NCBI RefSeq assembly: GCF_037975245.1
Contig: NC_092569.1
Location: 8,490,501 to 8,554,500, forward strand
DNA length: 64,000 nucleotides
Source: Apostichopus japonicus
Taxonomy: Eukaryota; Echinodermata; Holothuroidea; Aspidochirotida; Stichopodidae
Direction of reading: 5' to 3'
Positions within the stretch are counted from its first letter, which is position 1. The number at the start of each line of letters is the position of its first letter. Below are positions 50,224 to 63,877 of the stretch, one piece after another. The position numbers and the translations under genes are program-made. A model generated the notes under the pieces. The model had not been told where the DNA came from. It saw only the letters and a list, made by a program, of their open reading frames with translations, and ran no database searches.

Positions 50224-53200
50224 CGTAAGGGACAGGGCTTTAGCGTGTCGTGACTCTAACTGGCTTTATAGTGACCCCTTTCTATTTCTCCACACAACAC
50301 AAGCATAATTTAGAGTTAAAATTCTGATAATCACGTCAGTATTAGCCTGTATGGCGTATTGTTCTTAAATTGTTCACATGTTGAATTGATCTAACAACTT
50401 CTTTCTGGAATGCTTTCATTTCTAGGTATTTCTCATTATAATAAAACAGATCAGTTTGTCATCCTTTTTCAGATACTCCACAGGTGATACATGCATACAT
50501 ACACACGCACGCACATTATATGTATAACGAATGTAAAGGTTTTTTTTTTTTTACTGTTTGAATGGGTAAAGCTTTGTTACCGTCTCGTTGCAATCTGCCC
50601 GACGTTTCACTGAGTGTTGTCACACATTAAATTGTTATCAGGCCCTATTTTACAGTAACCTATCAATGTGAAAAATGCAATTTTTACATTACCCCGTGTG
50701 ATCGAACAATCTGATATAAATTTTACCAGATTATTTCACTTTCTGTCAAAGCCGATATAAATTGTAAATAAACAAACTTTTATGATCAGAAAGTCAGTTT
50801 TCACATCTTGATTTATAATTGACATAATTTTGTTACTTAACTAACCAGGCTGTACATTTCGAAGCGGTTATAGATAGATCATCTATAAAGGAGGTCGAGT
50901 CGTCTGAAAGTTATTTGCTAAAAAACATCTCAATAACATACCAAACGTTTTGAATAACAGTTGGGAGAGCTAAGGTTGGCAGACGTTCTCTAACCCCCCC
51001 CCCCCCATACACACCCATAACCCCAGCGCATCATATTTCCATACCATAGTAATATACTATGGAATTGCGGAGTTAAGTTCAGCATGGGTTACACAAGGGG
51101 GCCGAAGCTTTCATTATGGGTGTTGGGAGGTTGATGCAATATTCATCAACCATCAATTTCTCTCCTATATTAACAATCGTTTTGAGCAGTCTCAAAGCAA
51201 AAGTTATTTTTTAGGGGATTGGGATGGAGTGAGTGGAGCAGGGGGGTTGGTTTGTGGGTATAAGGGGAAAGCAATGTGGGCAACAACTATCACTATTAAC
51301 TAAAAGGGCTGCTTTAACTACGGACAATTTTAACCGGGTCGATATCTTAAGCAAAGGACAATTCTGTTCCATGACGTCACTGGGTATATTCATCTTGACT
51401 GTCCGTTTGGGAAGATTCAGGATACTGTAAGATGATATAAAAGGATCGTCTTTTATGCTAAATCTCTGGATAGGTAATTGAAGGCTAACATTGATGATGA
51501 CGTCACTTCCTCATTGCATATCTAAAGGTTGAGGTTAATCAACTCTTATATCAATTTTAATCATTCAGCCAAAACATCATGTTCTAATTAATAATATATA
51601 AATAACAGAGAGCATCGTTGGATGACATTGAGCACCATCTGTTCTTGACACATATATGTCATGTGAGGGCTATAAAATGTCTTATATTTTTCCATTGAGT
51701 TTAGTGTTACATCTGATGGAACTGATCTAATAGTCGGTGGGTTAGACTACAAAGTCCAGTCACTTTAACTGATGAACGTCAACTGCTTAAGAGTTGAAGT
51801 TGAAAAGAAGAAATAGAAAAGGAAACAAAAATTGAATTCGATTAGGAAGATGGTCTAATAACAAGGAAGAGAATGAACCAAAATGTGACGCATGAATTAT
51901 TCAGACAACCATTAGCGTGTGGATTGTGAACCACGAAGGTTCAACGTTACATAAAAACATAACATCCGGTTTCATTTCTACGAGGAAATTGACAGCTAGC
52001 TAACCGTCAAATTATCATTTTGTATTTTGTCGTAGGCCTACCAAAGTCCGTGAAAATGTTGGAATTTTCCTTAAAACTGTCTATAAATGGTCGAAAGTTT
52101 GAGGAAACACCGAAATCTTGCAACAGTTTATTTTGACCTTCCGTTGTACCCTCATACATCCTCCTACTTTATTGAGTACCACGGTGCCTAATTATATTAC
52201 TATCCCGAGGTTTCAAGAAAAGATGCTATTTTGAGATTTAAATAGTCTGTTGAACTTTTAAAACGTTAACATTTCAAGGAATAAATCGAAATATTTGGGA
52301 GATATCAGGATTGAAATTTGTGTCTTGAGTGTGTCATTTTGTCAGGTCATGAAGACAAAGTGTTGCCGAAGGTGCAAACACGGCTATTCCTTTAGCTATT
52401 CTTCTTCTTTTTATTCTTTGCATTTTTCCTTCTTTTTTTCCATGTTCAAGCTGATTTTACGCTCTTGACACTGAAACATTGAAAACACTAATATGTACAT
52501 GCTCAGAAATTCAACATGTTTGATCCACCATTATTTTGGAAAGCTCAACTTTATAACTGAAAATATGTAGTGCTATAAATAATAAGTCTATAAAAATCAA
52601 TGCAAAATGAGAATCGGTCTGTAATATTTTGATTTGTTCAAGCTTTCACCTTTGTCTGTCAAAGAACTTTTAAGTTGCTATTTCCCTGCAGGATGGAATA
52701 AACACGTTCTTACCGGCTTTTGAGGGGGGGGGGGTGGTATGTCGTTCATCTCTATCACATAGACACCTGATAATGGTTGGATTTGCTTCTGATACCTTAA
52801 CTAAGACTCTTCTAAGACGCGTAAGTAAAGATATTATTAGAAAATTTTATTTTATACAAGCATTTGCAGATGCCTGTAGCAGCGGCGAATTAGATATAGG
52901 AGGCTGAAATTTGATAGAAACAGCCAGATGCGAAGGAAGGCGCTTGTGAAGGATGGGGCATTCCCGCCCTCCCTCCTTGTGCACGCCATTGGTGTTAGTG
53001 CTGTTGCCAGATACCGGTACCGCTTGGAACCACATCGTGACCGGGTTTGCGTTACTTTTACCAAACAAACGTATTGTCTCATATAACCTATGCTTTATAG
53101 AGATTTAAGCTACTGATAGAGTCGACCATGTCAGAGTGTTGACAAAATATACACGCAAATACCACAGTTTCAGAGAATCAATAAATACAACAAGTCACTG

Positions 53201-53829
53201 CGGGCTAAACAAAGTCTTGTACTTGACGAATTCTCGATTCCCGTGTTTCCCAAATCTACTTGCATAAACTCAAAACCTTATGAATTATGTTTCGGGTTCC
53301 GAATTACTGTGCTATTTCCAGCCTTTCAGATTCCTAAATAAGATTAGTCACATGTAGTTAACGTGTCTGACCTAATACGTATTGTCCCTTCCTCATTCAA
53401 AAAGGTCTTGAAATTGTTTGTTGAAATGTTAGGCTTAATCCCAGTTCATAATAGTCTGCATAGAATATAGTTGTAAAGGGAGACAACTTACAGCAAGAAC
53501 TCTCTTGCGAGCATAATCGTAAGCGACCTTTTGTGAATATTAAGATTTCACGAAATCCGCTTTTATTTTACTGCTTGCTTCGAAGTCATCGATAGTATCG
53601 GGGCATAAGCCTATTTACGTCTTGAAAGGGAACGACATTCTTACTGCTTGCTGCGATGTAAACAAATACATTGAAGCGTGAGCTTCTTGTTAATAAAGAT
53701 ATTCAGATCCGTTGTTCTAATGAGAGTGAAACAGGATGAATAGAGATTTCGTTGAAGGCAGTGTCATTCACTGTTACCAATAGATTGTATCCAACCAATA
53801 ATACCAATTTAAGCTCGTTAAAAGTAAAC
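50222..53829. other. Intergenic, nothing recognised
   Basis: No coding exon with splice support. Short homopolymer runs occur (T at about 50540, C at about 50995, G at about 52725). Confidence 0.4.
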
Positions 53830-53905
53830 TTGACAAATGGCTCAGATGGTAGAGCAGTGGACTGGTAACCCGATGAAGCTGAGTTCGGCTCCATCAATGG
53901 TGGTT
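53830..53905 (+). repeat. tRNA-like fragment (SINE head or tRNA pseudogene)
   Basis: tggctcagatggtagagc matches the tRNA A box and D arm, and gttcggctcc about 45 bp later is close to a B box. The acceptor stem and T stem do not pair well, so it is unlikely to be a working tRNA. A tRNA-derived SINE head or pseudogene is more likely. Confidence 0.5.
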
Positions 53906-56418
53906 GGTTATATATACGTTATAAATTTCTTTTTCTCTTTCAGTAGTCGACGCTGAAGTCTTGATATATTAATTCAACCACAAAATTTACTAGCTGATGT
54001 GGTGGCCGATGCTGTTAAGAGGGTGACGAAACACTCATTCCTCGTCGGTCGTGTAAATCGTGGCTAGGGTTCAAGACAGGCCTCTGGCGATAATATCATT
54101 GGCTGTAGGTATGGTACTTTTTGTGGCCTAGGATCCCGTACCATGTCTCCCTTGTTGTCGCAAAAGAACCCGGGAGGATGCGCAGAGGGTCGGTCAAATC
54201 GATCAGAAGCGTACTAGGTGGCGTGCGTGAATCCTTGCCTTTGGCCAGAGGTGGTGACATCTCCGCGACCGGCATGCTTGCAGCCACCGTCCACTGAATA
54301 CGTGGCCTGATGAGGCGCTATTCTCCTAAAAGTGAATCTACGGATGCCTTTAAGAGCCATATAATTATTTTATATTAAAAAAACACCCTGTTTCAAACTA
54401 GCGCCACCGAATTCCCTAAAAGCCTTTTTTCTTGTCACTCTGAAGGTGGAATGAATTTTATTGTAATGGGTTATTTGAGGTAAGCCAAGCAATTAAACTC
54501 ATTGTTGGTTATAAATGTGTTGGCAAAGATTTACCCAACCTACACCAAAACAAGCATTTTATTCGTTGCAATGCCAGAGACATACAAACCAGCAAGACCA
54601 TGTGATAACATTTTAATATACATAGAATTCAATCTGTATCACTTTTGCAAGAAGACCAAAGTATACCAGTGTCAATATGGTCTCATTATAAGCAACAGTG
54701 TTGTAGCAATTCTCAAACCGGATAATATTAGTTTCGGAAACTGAGTGATTTTATGAACTTTGTTTGAGATTCAGAAAAAATATACCCCTTATTGTGTTTT
54801 GATAACTTCAGGAACCAAATTAACTTTGACATGCCGTGGACCGTTAAAAACCACTTCTCTCGGTCTAGCTAGGGCTGTATGGCACATTTACTTATTTTTG
54901 GTTTGTTTTTTTGGAATGACCCTTTAAACAGTTGAGGTTCACTAGTTGAAGTGACTGGACCTTTTAGTTTAGTAAACAGCCCATCAGACTAGTTCCTCAG
55001 TTGCAATACAAAACTCAAAGGGAGAAATTAAGATGATATGGTCTCAAATGACATGGTAATAATTTATTACCAATTTGTTAAGGACAAATGGTGCTGAATG
55101 CCATCCAAGGGTGCTCTGTTGCGTATATGAAGTTTAACGAACATATTCTGGTTGACCTTGAGAAACAACGGATTAACATTAACTATAAGAACTGCAACGA
55201 GGAGCCGACGTCACCATCAAGTTAGCCTAGTAAACGAATATTCCAGAAATTAAGTATATTTAACGATACATATCTTGAAAAATACTGGTGTGTATAAGCA
55301 TTCCCCTCGCAAGGGAACAGATACTACACGTGATCTTCGGGGATGTCTTCAACTCTTCGGTCTATCTGTTCGTTGTACACATCTCAGGATATATATATAA
55401 CTAGTTTGATCTAGGAAGAATGTTATCCGATTCCTTGTTCTTTGTTCTATTTGTTTTACCAGTCAATGAACTGCATTCTGATGAACAATGAACAGATGAA
55501 GAAAACCGCCATTACTGTAATACCAAGTAGTCCCCGTTATGTCCAACACGTAACACACTAATGGACTTTATCGATACTCATTGAAGAACCACATCTTCCT
55601 TATTCGAAACAAGTTTATAACAATAGAGATAGATTAATGCCATTCAAGTGGTGCATTTGCTTTCATATTATTAAAATCTATATACGACAAGATGTTTACG
55701 CTATGTAAGCAGTCCAGAATTCACAGTGAACGTTTTGCGTTTTAACCGGCCTCCGGTAACACGTAGGCCTATCAAGCTTTCAATTGAAGACTATACAAAG
55801 ACGAAAACATTAAGCAGATGGACGTTAATATCCTCTTACTTGAGGTACGTATGTGAGGATTATTTGAATCCATTTTTATCATTTGCTGTAAAATCAACTT
55901 TGCTAGAATTTTTTTCGCAATCTGGGAAATCAAACTCGACCTCTTCGAGGAAACTTAAGGTCCCTGAAAAAGCACCGTGTAATGGTATCCCCTCGGTAGG
56001 ACCAGGGACGATTATATAAGAAAACCCCTTTAATTGGAATGAGAAAAATAAAAGACTATAAATTAAATACGTTGACAATTCTTTACTTGTTAGTGGATAG
56101 ATCCATTTATGTTTTTGTATACAACCGTGGCACACCTGTTTTTAATCTTCCAATCACATGAACTACGATTGTGGCAGAGGTCAGGCATAGTTTCCTCCTC
56201 ACTAGCAGGGGATTCTCCCTGGCAGGGGATTCTCCCTGCTTGCCTGCTGGATGTCCTTGCTCCCACTGTGCGTATGAGTGAGAAGATGTAATTCTGTCAA
56301 CAAGATCGATGAGTGGCTATATACGAAATATTGTAAAGTCAAGTCAATATTTTCATGTTATTTACCATTGATTCAAATTTACTTTCTTTTATGTTTGTTT
56401 CCATTTATTTGTGTTTTG
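53906..56418. other. Intergenic, nothing firmly recognised
   Basis: No supported gene. A minus-strand frame near 55860-56027 has some protein-like character but lacks confirming exons. Confidence 0.35.
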
Positions 56419-56796
56419 CAAGGGCGTAGGAACCGGGGGTGCTGGGGGCAGGGGCGCCAGCCCCCCAGTGAAAAATATGGAGGGGCGGAAGTATCATTCC
56501 GCCCCCCCCCCCCCGCTTCGCAAGTCAGAAAACTCCTTTTTCATTTCCAAATGAGAAAAAAATCTCATTTGGAGCACAAAATTGCATCTAAGGCCAGGTG
56601 AAAATGCAAAATTATATACAAAATGGAGTGGGTGGGTTGAAGTGTGCTATATTGCACCAAATTGCATCTGAGGCCACCTGGAAATGCAAAAAATTTCCAA
56701 AGGGGAGGGGGACACCCCCTCCCCTTAGACCCCTCCCCAGGCCGGCCATCAGTCTTCAGCCCCCCCCCCACTCAAAAGTACCTTCCTACGCCACTG
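56419..56796 (+). mobile_element. hAT-like MITE, copy 4
   Basis: Full-length copy (378 bp) of the family at 25000-25354 with both termini. Extra length comes from longer C/G runs and a short insert (tgctgggggca) near the left end. I cannot read an 8-bp duplication at the edges (gtgttttg against tatttatt), so this is an older copy or its flank has been rearranged. Confidence 0.88.
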
Positions 56797-59700
56797 TATT
56801 TATTTTATTAGGTTTTGCTGTTTCAAGTTACAAATTTGTTTTGAAGACGGTACATACTTTTTCTGATCAATCAATAAAAGTTGAACGTCACAGAACATAG
56901 TTGGTTTCAGTTCACTTTGCTAAAAACATGTAGAAACCGATCTTCAGGGTTAAATAAATTCCAGTTGATTAAAATCGACCGGTCCACAAAAGAACAGAAT
57001 GAGAAATGGGATATAAGTATGAAATACTGTCAGAAAATGAAGGAGACATAAATATCCTGTATTATTATTTTTTGATTCGCTGCGTTGTTTGTCAATGTGA
57101 AATAAATTGTTCTACTTCTACGAAATTTGCCGGTAATTCCCCAAACGCGATCATAGATAATAGGTTATATTATTCTATTATTCATTTCTTTTGGGAATAG
57201 GGGGGGGGGGTGAAAACATTTGATATCCCTGTTTGTACAGAACCTCTCATTTGTTAAGAATGCTTGAGTATTCGGTCCCCTGATTATATACACGGCTAAT
57301 GAAATTTTGTTTATCGGTCTTAGAATTGTAGGTACCTTATCGTCATTTGAAGTTACTTGAACTTAAAATGGGTTATTTACCCGGTCTTATTTCAATTTCA
57401 ACAATGCACCGATTTAAAACTCATAATGCTCCCTAGCATACTTCAATAAAGGACTGAGATATTCTGACAACGGCTTAAATTGTTCTTTAAGTTTAAGACA
57501 TATATTGAAAAACAAGCAAACCTGTCGAAAATAATGTATATATGTTTTATTAAATTAGTTTTGTTAGTTGTTTTAAAATAGTTTAGGAAAGCAATCCTTC
57601 ACATTAATCTTTTCTTCACGTATTTCTATTCTAATGATGCTATGCTTCATAAAAAACTATTCAAAAAATACAATAAAATTGACTTAATGTTAGAAAGGTC
57701 ACCTGTCTTGATTGTCTACATATTCTTATTAATTTATATAATATACCATTATTCATAGGCATTAACTGTCTATATCCTAGCATAAGACAAATCCTTTTCC
57801 ATGTTAAAAAGTCCTACAGTAACATTCTTTTTAAATGTAAATACATTCTGTAGCTGTTGGAAATATAGTGGGAAAATACCTAAACCATTTAACATGGTTA
57901 CATGCAAATCAAAAATATTTGTTGGAAGAAAAATCACCGTCTTTATATCATGCAAAATTCGTCTGTAATTTGCTCGTCAATGCCCTTATTTATTTAATTA
58001 ATGCTGTTTGTATGTATCCATTCTATGTTAGTAGGTGGCACATTGGTTTTTCGAATAACTTTTTGTTACTTGTCTCACAGTCTGATTTGGAAGTTGTTCG
58101 AATTTTGATGCTTAATTGTCATCATCTTCTCTATTTAATTAATGATCATGCATGGCTGGTCCTGTTTAATTACAATATGTTAGTCCTGGAGTATTTCTAT
58201 GGTCCCCAAATTGTAGGCAATACACTTTCATACCTGTGTTATGGAAGAGGTATGTTTTAATTTCAGGACCGAGGGCAGCATTCATTAAAGTTGCATGTCA
58301 AAGTCAATGTGTGTTTTTAATTTTACCATGCTGAAAAAAGGCACATATGCATACTAAAGGCAAAAACAGGACCATCTTCAAACTTTGAGAGAAAAAAGAG
58401 GGCAGCATGATGTTGGCTATAAGCCAAAGAAAATCCCAGGACCGGGTTTTCGGTCCTGTCTTTTCAAAATGTCCTGCCCTAATGTCCTGTATGATTCCCA
58501 GCACCGGTCCTGACATTCTGGGTGAGGTGAATTCACCCACACATACACACGCACACACACATACGTACACACAAATGCACGCACAGACCCATCCGCCTGC
58601 ATCACTGCAAAGGTTACGATTATCATCTAAACGTGTTTTCTTATCCCCCCCCCCCCACCGCTCTGCCATGCACCCATCCCTTTCATTACTGCGTCGTTCT
58701 TGTTTTGCTGCTAAAAATGTTACAAAATATTCCACGAACATAGTTGTTTTAAAATCTACCGTCCACCTCTTCTAGAATGATAAACTAACCGGCCATGTTG
58801 GAGCACGGTGCTGGGGTGACCATATCAATTACTATTGATAATGAAGTAACCATATATCACATAGGATTTATATCACATAGGATTGATACTAGACTTCTAC
58901 CATACTATGCAGACATCATATATGTCACAGTGCTTGCCAATGCACATGACTTGTTTATTTTCCCATTTTCACGGAATGATAAGTAATGGAAATATAAAAC
59001 ATGTGGTTAAATAAAGCGTCTAGTCAAGCGTTCTTCTTGTTTTCTTTGGTCCACCATTCTCATTTGGATGAACGCTTTCTCGTCTATTTCTTTCGCTGTT
59101 ATTGGTAACCATCAATGAACCCTTTGATGAGCAATATGTTTGTTACCTTGCCTGCCTTCGTTGACGCAATCGTCATAACATTGCAGTGTATCCTGGCAAC
59201 ATCCGTAACCAATGGTAACGTTACTGCTAGGAAACCCCTTGCCCAAAGCCTTGCTGAAATCATCAATACCTTCCCTTGGGAGACTTACACATTGAATGAA
59301 AAAATATTCTTTCTCAAAGAGTCGATGTTGAATCGTTAATGTTAAATCGTGTACAAGCTGATGCAAACTTAATGAATTATAACGTTGTAAAAGTTTCAAT
59401 TGACTCGTTTCATGAAATTAACCTAATCAATGTAACATTTTGCTGTAGATTGTTGAAATGGTTATTAAGTTGATAACATTTGATAAATAATTACTTTGCA
59501 GCACAATGTTGATTTCTTTATCGTTGAAAACTGTTAATACAATTATTCATAGTGTTGAAATTGCCATAGAATCTTAACCAGGGGGTCTTAATATTAAAAC
59601 GACACTTCTACGGTTCCGTATTTTGTGAAACCAACGATTTAAAGGCATTGAAGACTAGTCCCAAACCGCGTGCCGCCCTCTAAAAAGTTCATTTTCCGTT

Positions 59701-60683
59701 GCCTGCAAGTGAAGTATTATTCTTGTCGCTACAGAATGCAGACAGTAATGAAACGTGATACCTTGTTATCTTTTACTGTATCTGTCCCTGAGATGTCCAT
59801 CGCTGCTATTTACACTGTGCTGTGGGTGTTGACCGTAGCTGCATGTATTGACTGTGCACTAGTGTCTAATTACAGACGGTAGCAAGCTGTGTGTGTATTT
59901 TCTGGGATCGATGGTGGTGTCTAACGCTTATGTTACACCTCATTCGAAACTAGATCAGACAACCGGCATCAGACGTTTCTTTGTTTGCGAGTCTTCACTT
60001 CCTTTTAAACTTTCCAGGATGACACAAGGAGAGTAACAATTTCTACTGTCAGTATTTAGTCCATTGTCACGCAACAGTGTGTGTTATTACAACTGACTGC
60101 TACATACAAGTTTGTGGTATAAAATTGTCACACGATGTTTCGAAGAACACAATATTTTTAATCAAGTTGTTGAGTGGCCAGTGTCGGTGTGTGAGGGTCG
60201 GGTTGGGTGGGTGGGTGCTACAACCATACGGATACTATGTTCGTCACTTTCATTTTCAGGTCATACCGGGCTTGATCCATCATCCAGTTTAATAATAAAT
60301 TGAAATAAACAAAAAGGTAAATATGTGAAAAGAAGTGTTTATTTTTCTCAAGGTTATAATTTCAATTTTATTGTTTGGAATATCCAATGTTAAATTTCTT
60401 ATAAATGAGCAAACATTGACAATAGAACAAGAATTATGTCCATTACTAGGGTGCATTGCGTTGACATATCTTGGTATACATTAGCGTCATCACTGGAGTA
60501 TATTCATTGTTTTCCTGTACTTTAATGTGACGTCGATGTGTTTTCTTCACTATCAGTCACGTGACTTCTCTATCCATATTTTCAGTCAGAAGACATCTAT
60601 ATACTTGCTGAGGAATAGGAAAACTAGCTCGATCTGCTCAACTACAATTCGTAGTTTTGTCAAGAAATCTCTCGTATTCCCGG
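56797..60683. other. Intergenic DNA upstream and downstream of unknown features
   Basis: No supported gene. It includes an AT-rich 130-codon open frame at 57868-58260 without family signal, a CA-rich stretch at about 58535-58580, and poly-C and poly-G runs near 58647 and 57200. Confidence 0.4.
58535..58580 (+). repeat. CA-rich microsatellite
   Basis: Imperfect CACA and CGCACACA repeats (cacacatacacacgcacac). Confidence 0.8.
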
Positions 60684-63600
60684 CTAAAAGGGACGAATCT
60701 TCATTTCTGAATATTTGATGTTGTAATAGCTGCCGGGTAAGTAATACCAATAAGGACTACTATAACTATCTCGGCTGGCATGGTAGTTTCCATTGAGGTT
60801 GGAATATTCACAATTATTGTACCACCAGGCACCGTGATAATACACAGCACAGTTATTACTATTAGCATCGTTGTCACTGTCCTTGGTAGTGAACTGGTAG
60901 TTGAGGTGATATCGAAGAGCATAACCATTAGGGTTGCTGCGAGAGTCTGCAAAGAAGAACAAAGAACAGATATATTAACATTCTATGTAATGTCACTGAA
61001 AGACAGACATATTGATGTTGCTTGAAATGAGAGTTTTATTTATTAAGAATTTCATTAATGAATTAACTTTTATGATTCATTATTCCACTTATTGCAAATT
61101 AAATGTTATCTTTAATTATTCTTAGTTGCTTTCTATTAGTTTTTATTTTATTTTATACCAAAATTATATTTCGGTACTGCTGAAATCTCATATGCTGTAA
61201 TATCTAATTACTAACAAAAAAAAAAAAAAAAAAACATTGAAAAGCAAGATGATGTAAGTAATCCCATTTATAGAATTGACGTATAATAGGTTGTTCAAGA
61301 ACGTTCATACTGTTTTCAATGAAATTGACCGTAGTAAAGTAATATTAGCTAATACGGCATCATTGTTGTGAGTAAATGACACAAAATCAAACATTGTGTC
61401 CTGAAACTTGGGTTTGCCCTTCTGAACAGTGCGATGATGCTAACTTTAATTGTGTGCAATTGCATATGCGAACAAAGAACTGTACACACGATGCAAGATT
61501 GCTGCGTGGACATGTGTGCATAGGTCAATGTATAGCAGAGGTGTCTATGTGTAGGTCTGAAATTGGACAGAACATGGCATGAGAATGATTTACTTCGATG
61601 TTGATGTTTAATGGGGTTGGAAGTCTTACTGTGTCTTTGTTTTACTAATTTATGAAAGGAAGGATACAAATCTCAAGAAGAGAAATATGGATTAATCAAT
61701 CCATCCACATACCGTCATGTTCATAAAGTATTGCATTATCACTGCAAAGCATTCACTTAAGTCTTCGGTCAAATATATGTATGAAACCTTATAATATGAT
61801 GTTCTTATAAGACAACACAAAATAAAGAACAGGTAACTACGTACAGACCGTAGAATCATTAATAGTTGTAGAATTGTGCAGATATTAAAGGTTGTGTATG
61901 TAACCAAATATATTGTAACAAACCCGCTGTTCCACTATAGGTTCCAAGTTGAGATAACCGATATTTGTCGCTCTCGTCATTAATCCGGAAGTTGTCAAAC
62001 TTGGCATAGTATGGAGCGCCATCTCTGTTCACCATATCAATCCTAATTTCATATCTCTTTTGATTGGTCAAGATAGAAAGCTTATCATTTCCAAGCCAAA
62101 ACTCGTGGTCTAATTCTCCAAAACCTTGTTTGTAGCTGTCCCATCCGAGATAGAAATCCTCGGTTCCATCCACACGACGTTGAAAAACCTTTGTTTAAAT
62201 ATTATGTGAATAAGAGGAATACGTTTGTCATGATCAACCATGGCAAAAAAATTAACTAAATTGTCAACATTTTAAGAAACTTTAAAGTTGAAAACGTTGA
62301 CTTAAACCAGGGAACTGATAAAGAAAACTTCTTTAAAACATTTTCATTAAAGACATTTTCCTTACGTAGATTGTTCATTCTACTGCAGATATTAGCCTGA
62401 AATGAAAATCTGACAAAATCACAAAACGCTTTAAAGGGATTTTTGAAACGTGAGAAAGCAGATACATAGTAAAGGCTTCATTGTGGTTATTTTCCTTAAA
62501 GAAAATACATTTCATTATTTTTTTCACTCTAATCATATAATATATTTGCATACTTTACTCGTCGTTTAATATTCTATCTAGAATGGAACAGGATTATTTT
62601 GAAATATGGTAACTGTAGTTTAAAGTGCAATCCATTACGAACGATTATCCATTTTTATGTATAGCTTTGTATCAATAACGGTTACTACACTGGTTTGTGA
62701 TTTACACTTGTATGTCAAGATGCCTATGCTACTACAATCGACCACAAGGTAAACTCGGTCACTTTTGTACACTGTGTACAAAGGAGCTTTGTAGTGCAAT
62801 GTACAGTAATGCATTGTATTTTACCAACGTGCTGCTTAGTGTAAGGTAGTGTATATGTTACAGTACAATGTAGTGTATTATTGAGTGCTCATTGTGGTAC
62901 AATATGTAAAGTGTAATTAATACAGTGTTTTACCGATAAAGTGCGATCAATGCGGTTTTAATTAATGAAATGACTTACCGTCCATCCTCCTCCATCAGTC
63001 ATGTTGCAGTAAACCTCAAAGGCCTCGCCGGTCCATCCGGTTGGTTTGATTCTGTATATATCGTTATCCTCGGATCCATCCTCGTATATTTCCTGACAAT
63101 CTTTAGGTGGTCTCGTGCATGTTTCACCGTCTCCTCTGTAGCCACCGGTACAATAACATTGTCTTATGTTGTCCCGGACGTCACAAACTGCGTTAGGACT
63201 GCATGCATATGCTTCATCCCACGTGATCCGCCCGTTGGTACAAACACCTTTTCTTGTACATCCAGGGTTCACGTAAGAGCCACCTTCCTGAAACACAAAA
63301 TTATTCTTTACTTTAATTTTTACAGATTATATTTAACCCTGATGTTGTGTTTATTATCATCCATGGTAAATACTGTTTTGTATTGTAATGTCTCTTAGTA
63401 AGCACTAAAATTCACTACGCGGAGTATTCCTATAACTGTATAGTTAAATGAAATGAAAACTAATTCATATTGGAGTTTAATTGCACTTATATTGCAGTCA
63501 TTACAACAGACAGTATTTACAGTGACTGGTAACATGGTAAAAGTCTGAACTATGCTGTTGTTTGTAGAATAGTTGCTGGAAACTGTCACAGTGCACAGTC

Positions 63601-63877
63601 TTTGACATATTCCCGCATATTTGACTGCCCAAAAGTTAGACAAATGAAATTAAAACACAACTTACAGGAATTACTGTTTGTCCCTCTGATTCGTAACATC
63701 CACACTGTTCTTGAGGTACACAGTCTGATCCCTTCATGAAGTAGCCATCGGAACAAACACAGGCTTCGGCTTCATTACAGACCCCATCCTGACACATTTC
63801 TGGAGCATCACAAGTCCGCTGACAGGAGTTACTGCAGTTTATATAGACCATGTTGTAGGGGCAAAGAGTTATAACGT
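60684..63877 (-). CDS. Secreted TIL plus fibrinogen C-terminal domain protein, 3' part
   Basis: Four minus-strand coding exons in phase: 63666-63877, 62979-63287, 61924-62188 and 60684-60946 (stop at 60684-60686), 348 residues visible. The first encodes a trypsin-inhibitor-like cysteine-rich module (LCPYNMVYINCSNSCQRTCD ... CGCY). The second has a Cys-rich linker, an EGF-like segment (NAVCDV, CYCTGGYRGDGETC) and the start of the fibrinogen domain (CQEIYEDGS, FEVYCNMTDGGGWT). The third continues VFQRRVDGTEDFYLGW, and the last has the calcium-site region and final Cys pair (DSDNDANSNNCAVYYHGAWW, YNNC) and EMKIRPF end. TIL modules usually follow VWD and C8 domains, so more exons with a signal peptide are expected past the right edge. 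A role in extracellular recognition or adhesion is inferred from family. Confidence 0.88.

Noticed and set aside
53830-53905. Functional tRNA gene
   Set aside because: A and B box matches are present but the acceptor and T stems do not pair, so it is listed as a tRNA-like fragment.
55860-56135. Minus-strand frame with VPGPTEGIPLHGAFSGTL, possible terminal exon from about 56027
   Set aside because: It looks somewhat protein-like and has a weak acceptor, but I found no other exons and no family. A BLASTP search and RNA-seq would decide.
57868-58260. 130-codon plus-strand frame rich in Leu, Tyr and Asn
   Set aside because: AT-rich region with no domain or clear promoter; could be chance. Conservation would be needed.
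59112-59399. Overlapping plus and minus frames of 74 and 95 codons
   Set aside because: Mutually overlapping, with no splice sites or family motifs that I can support.
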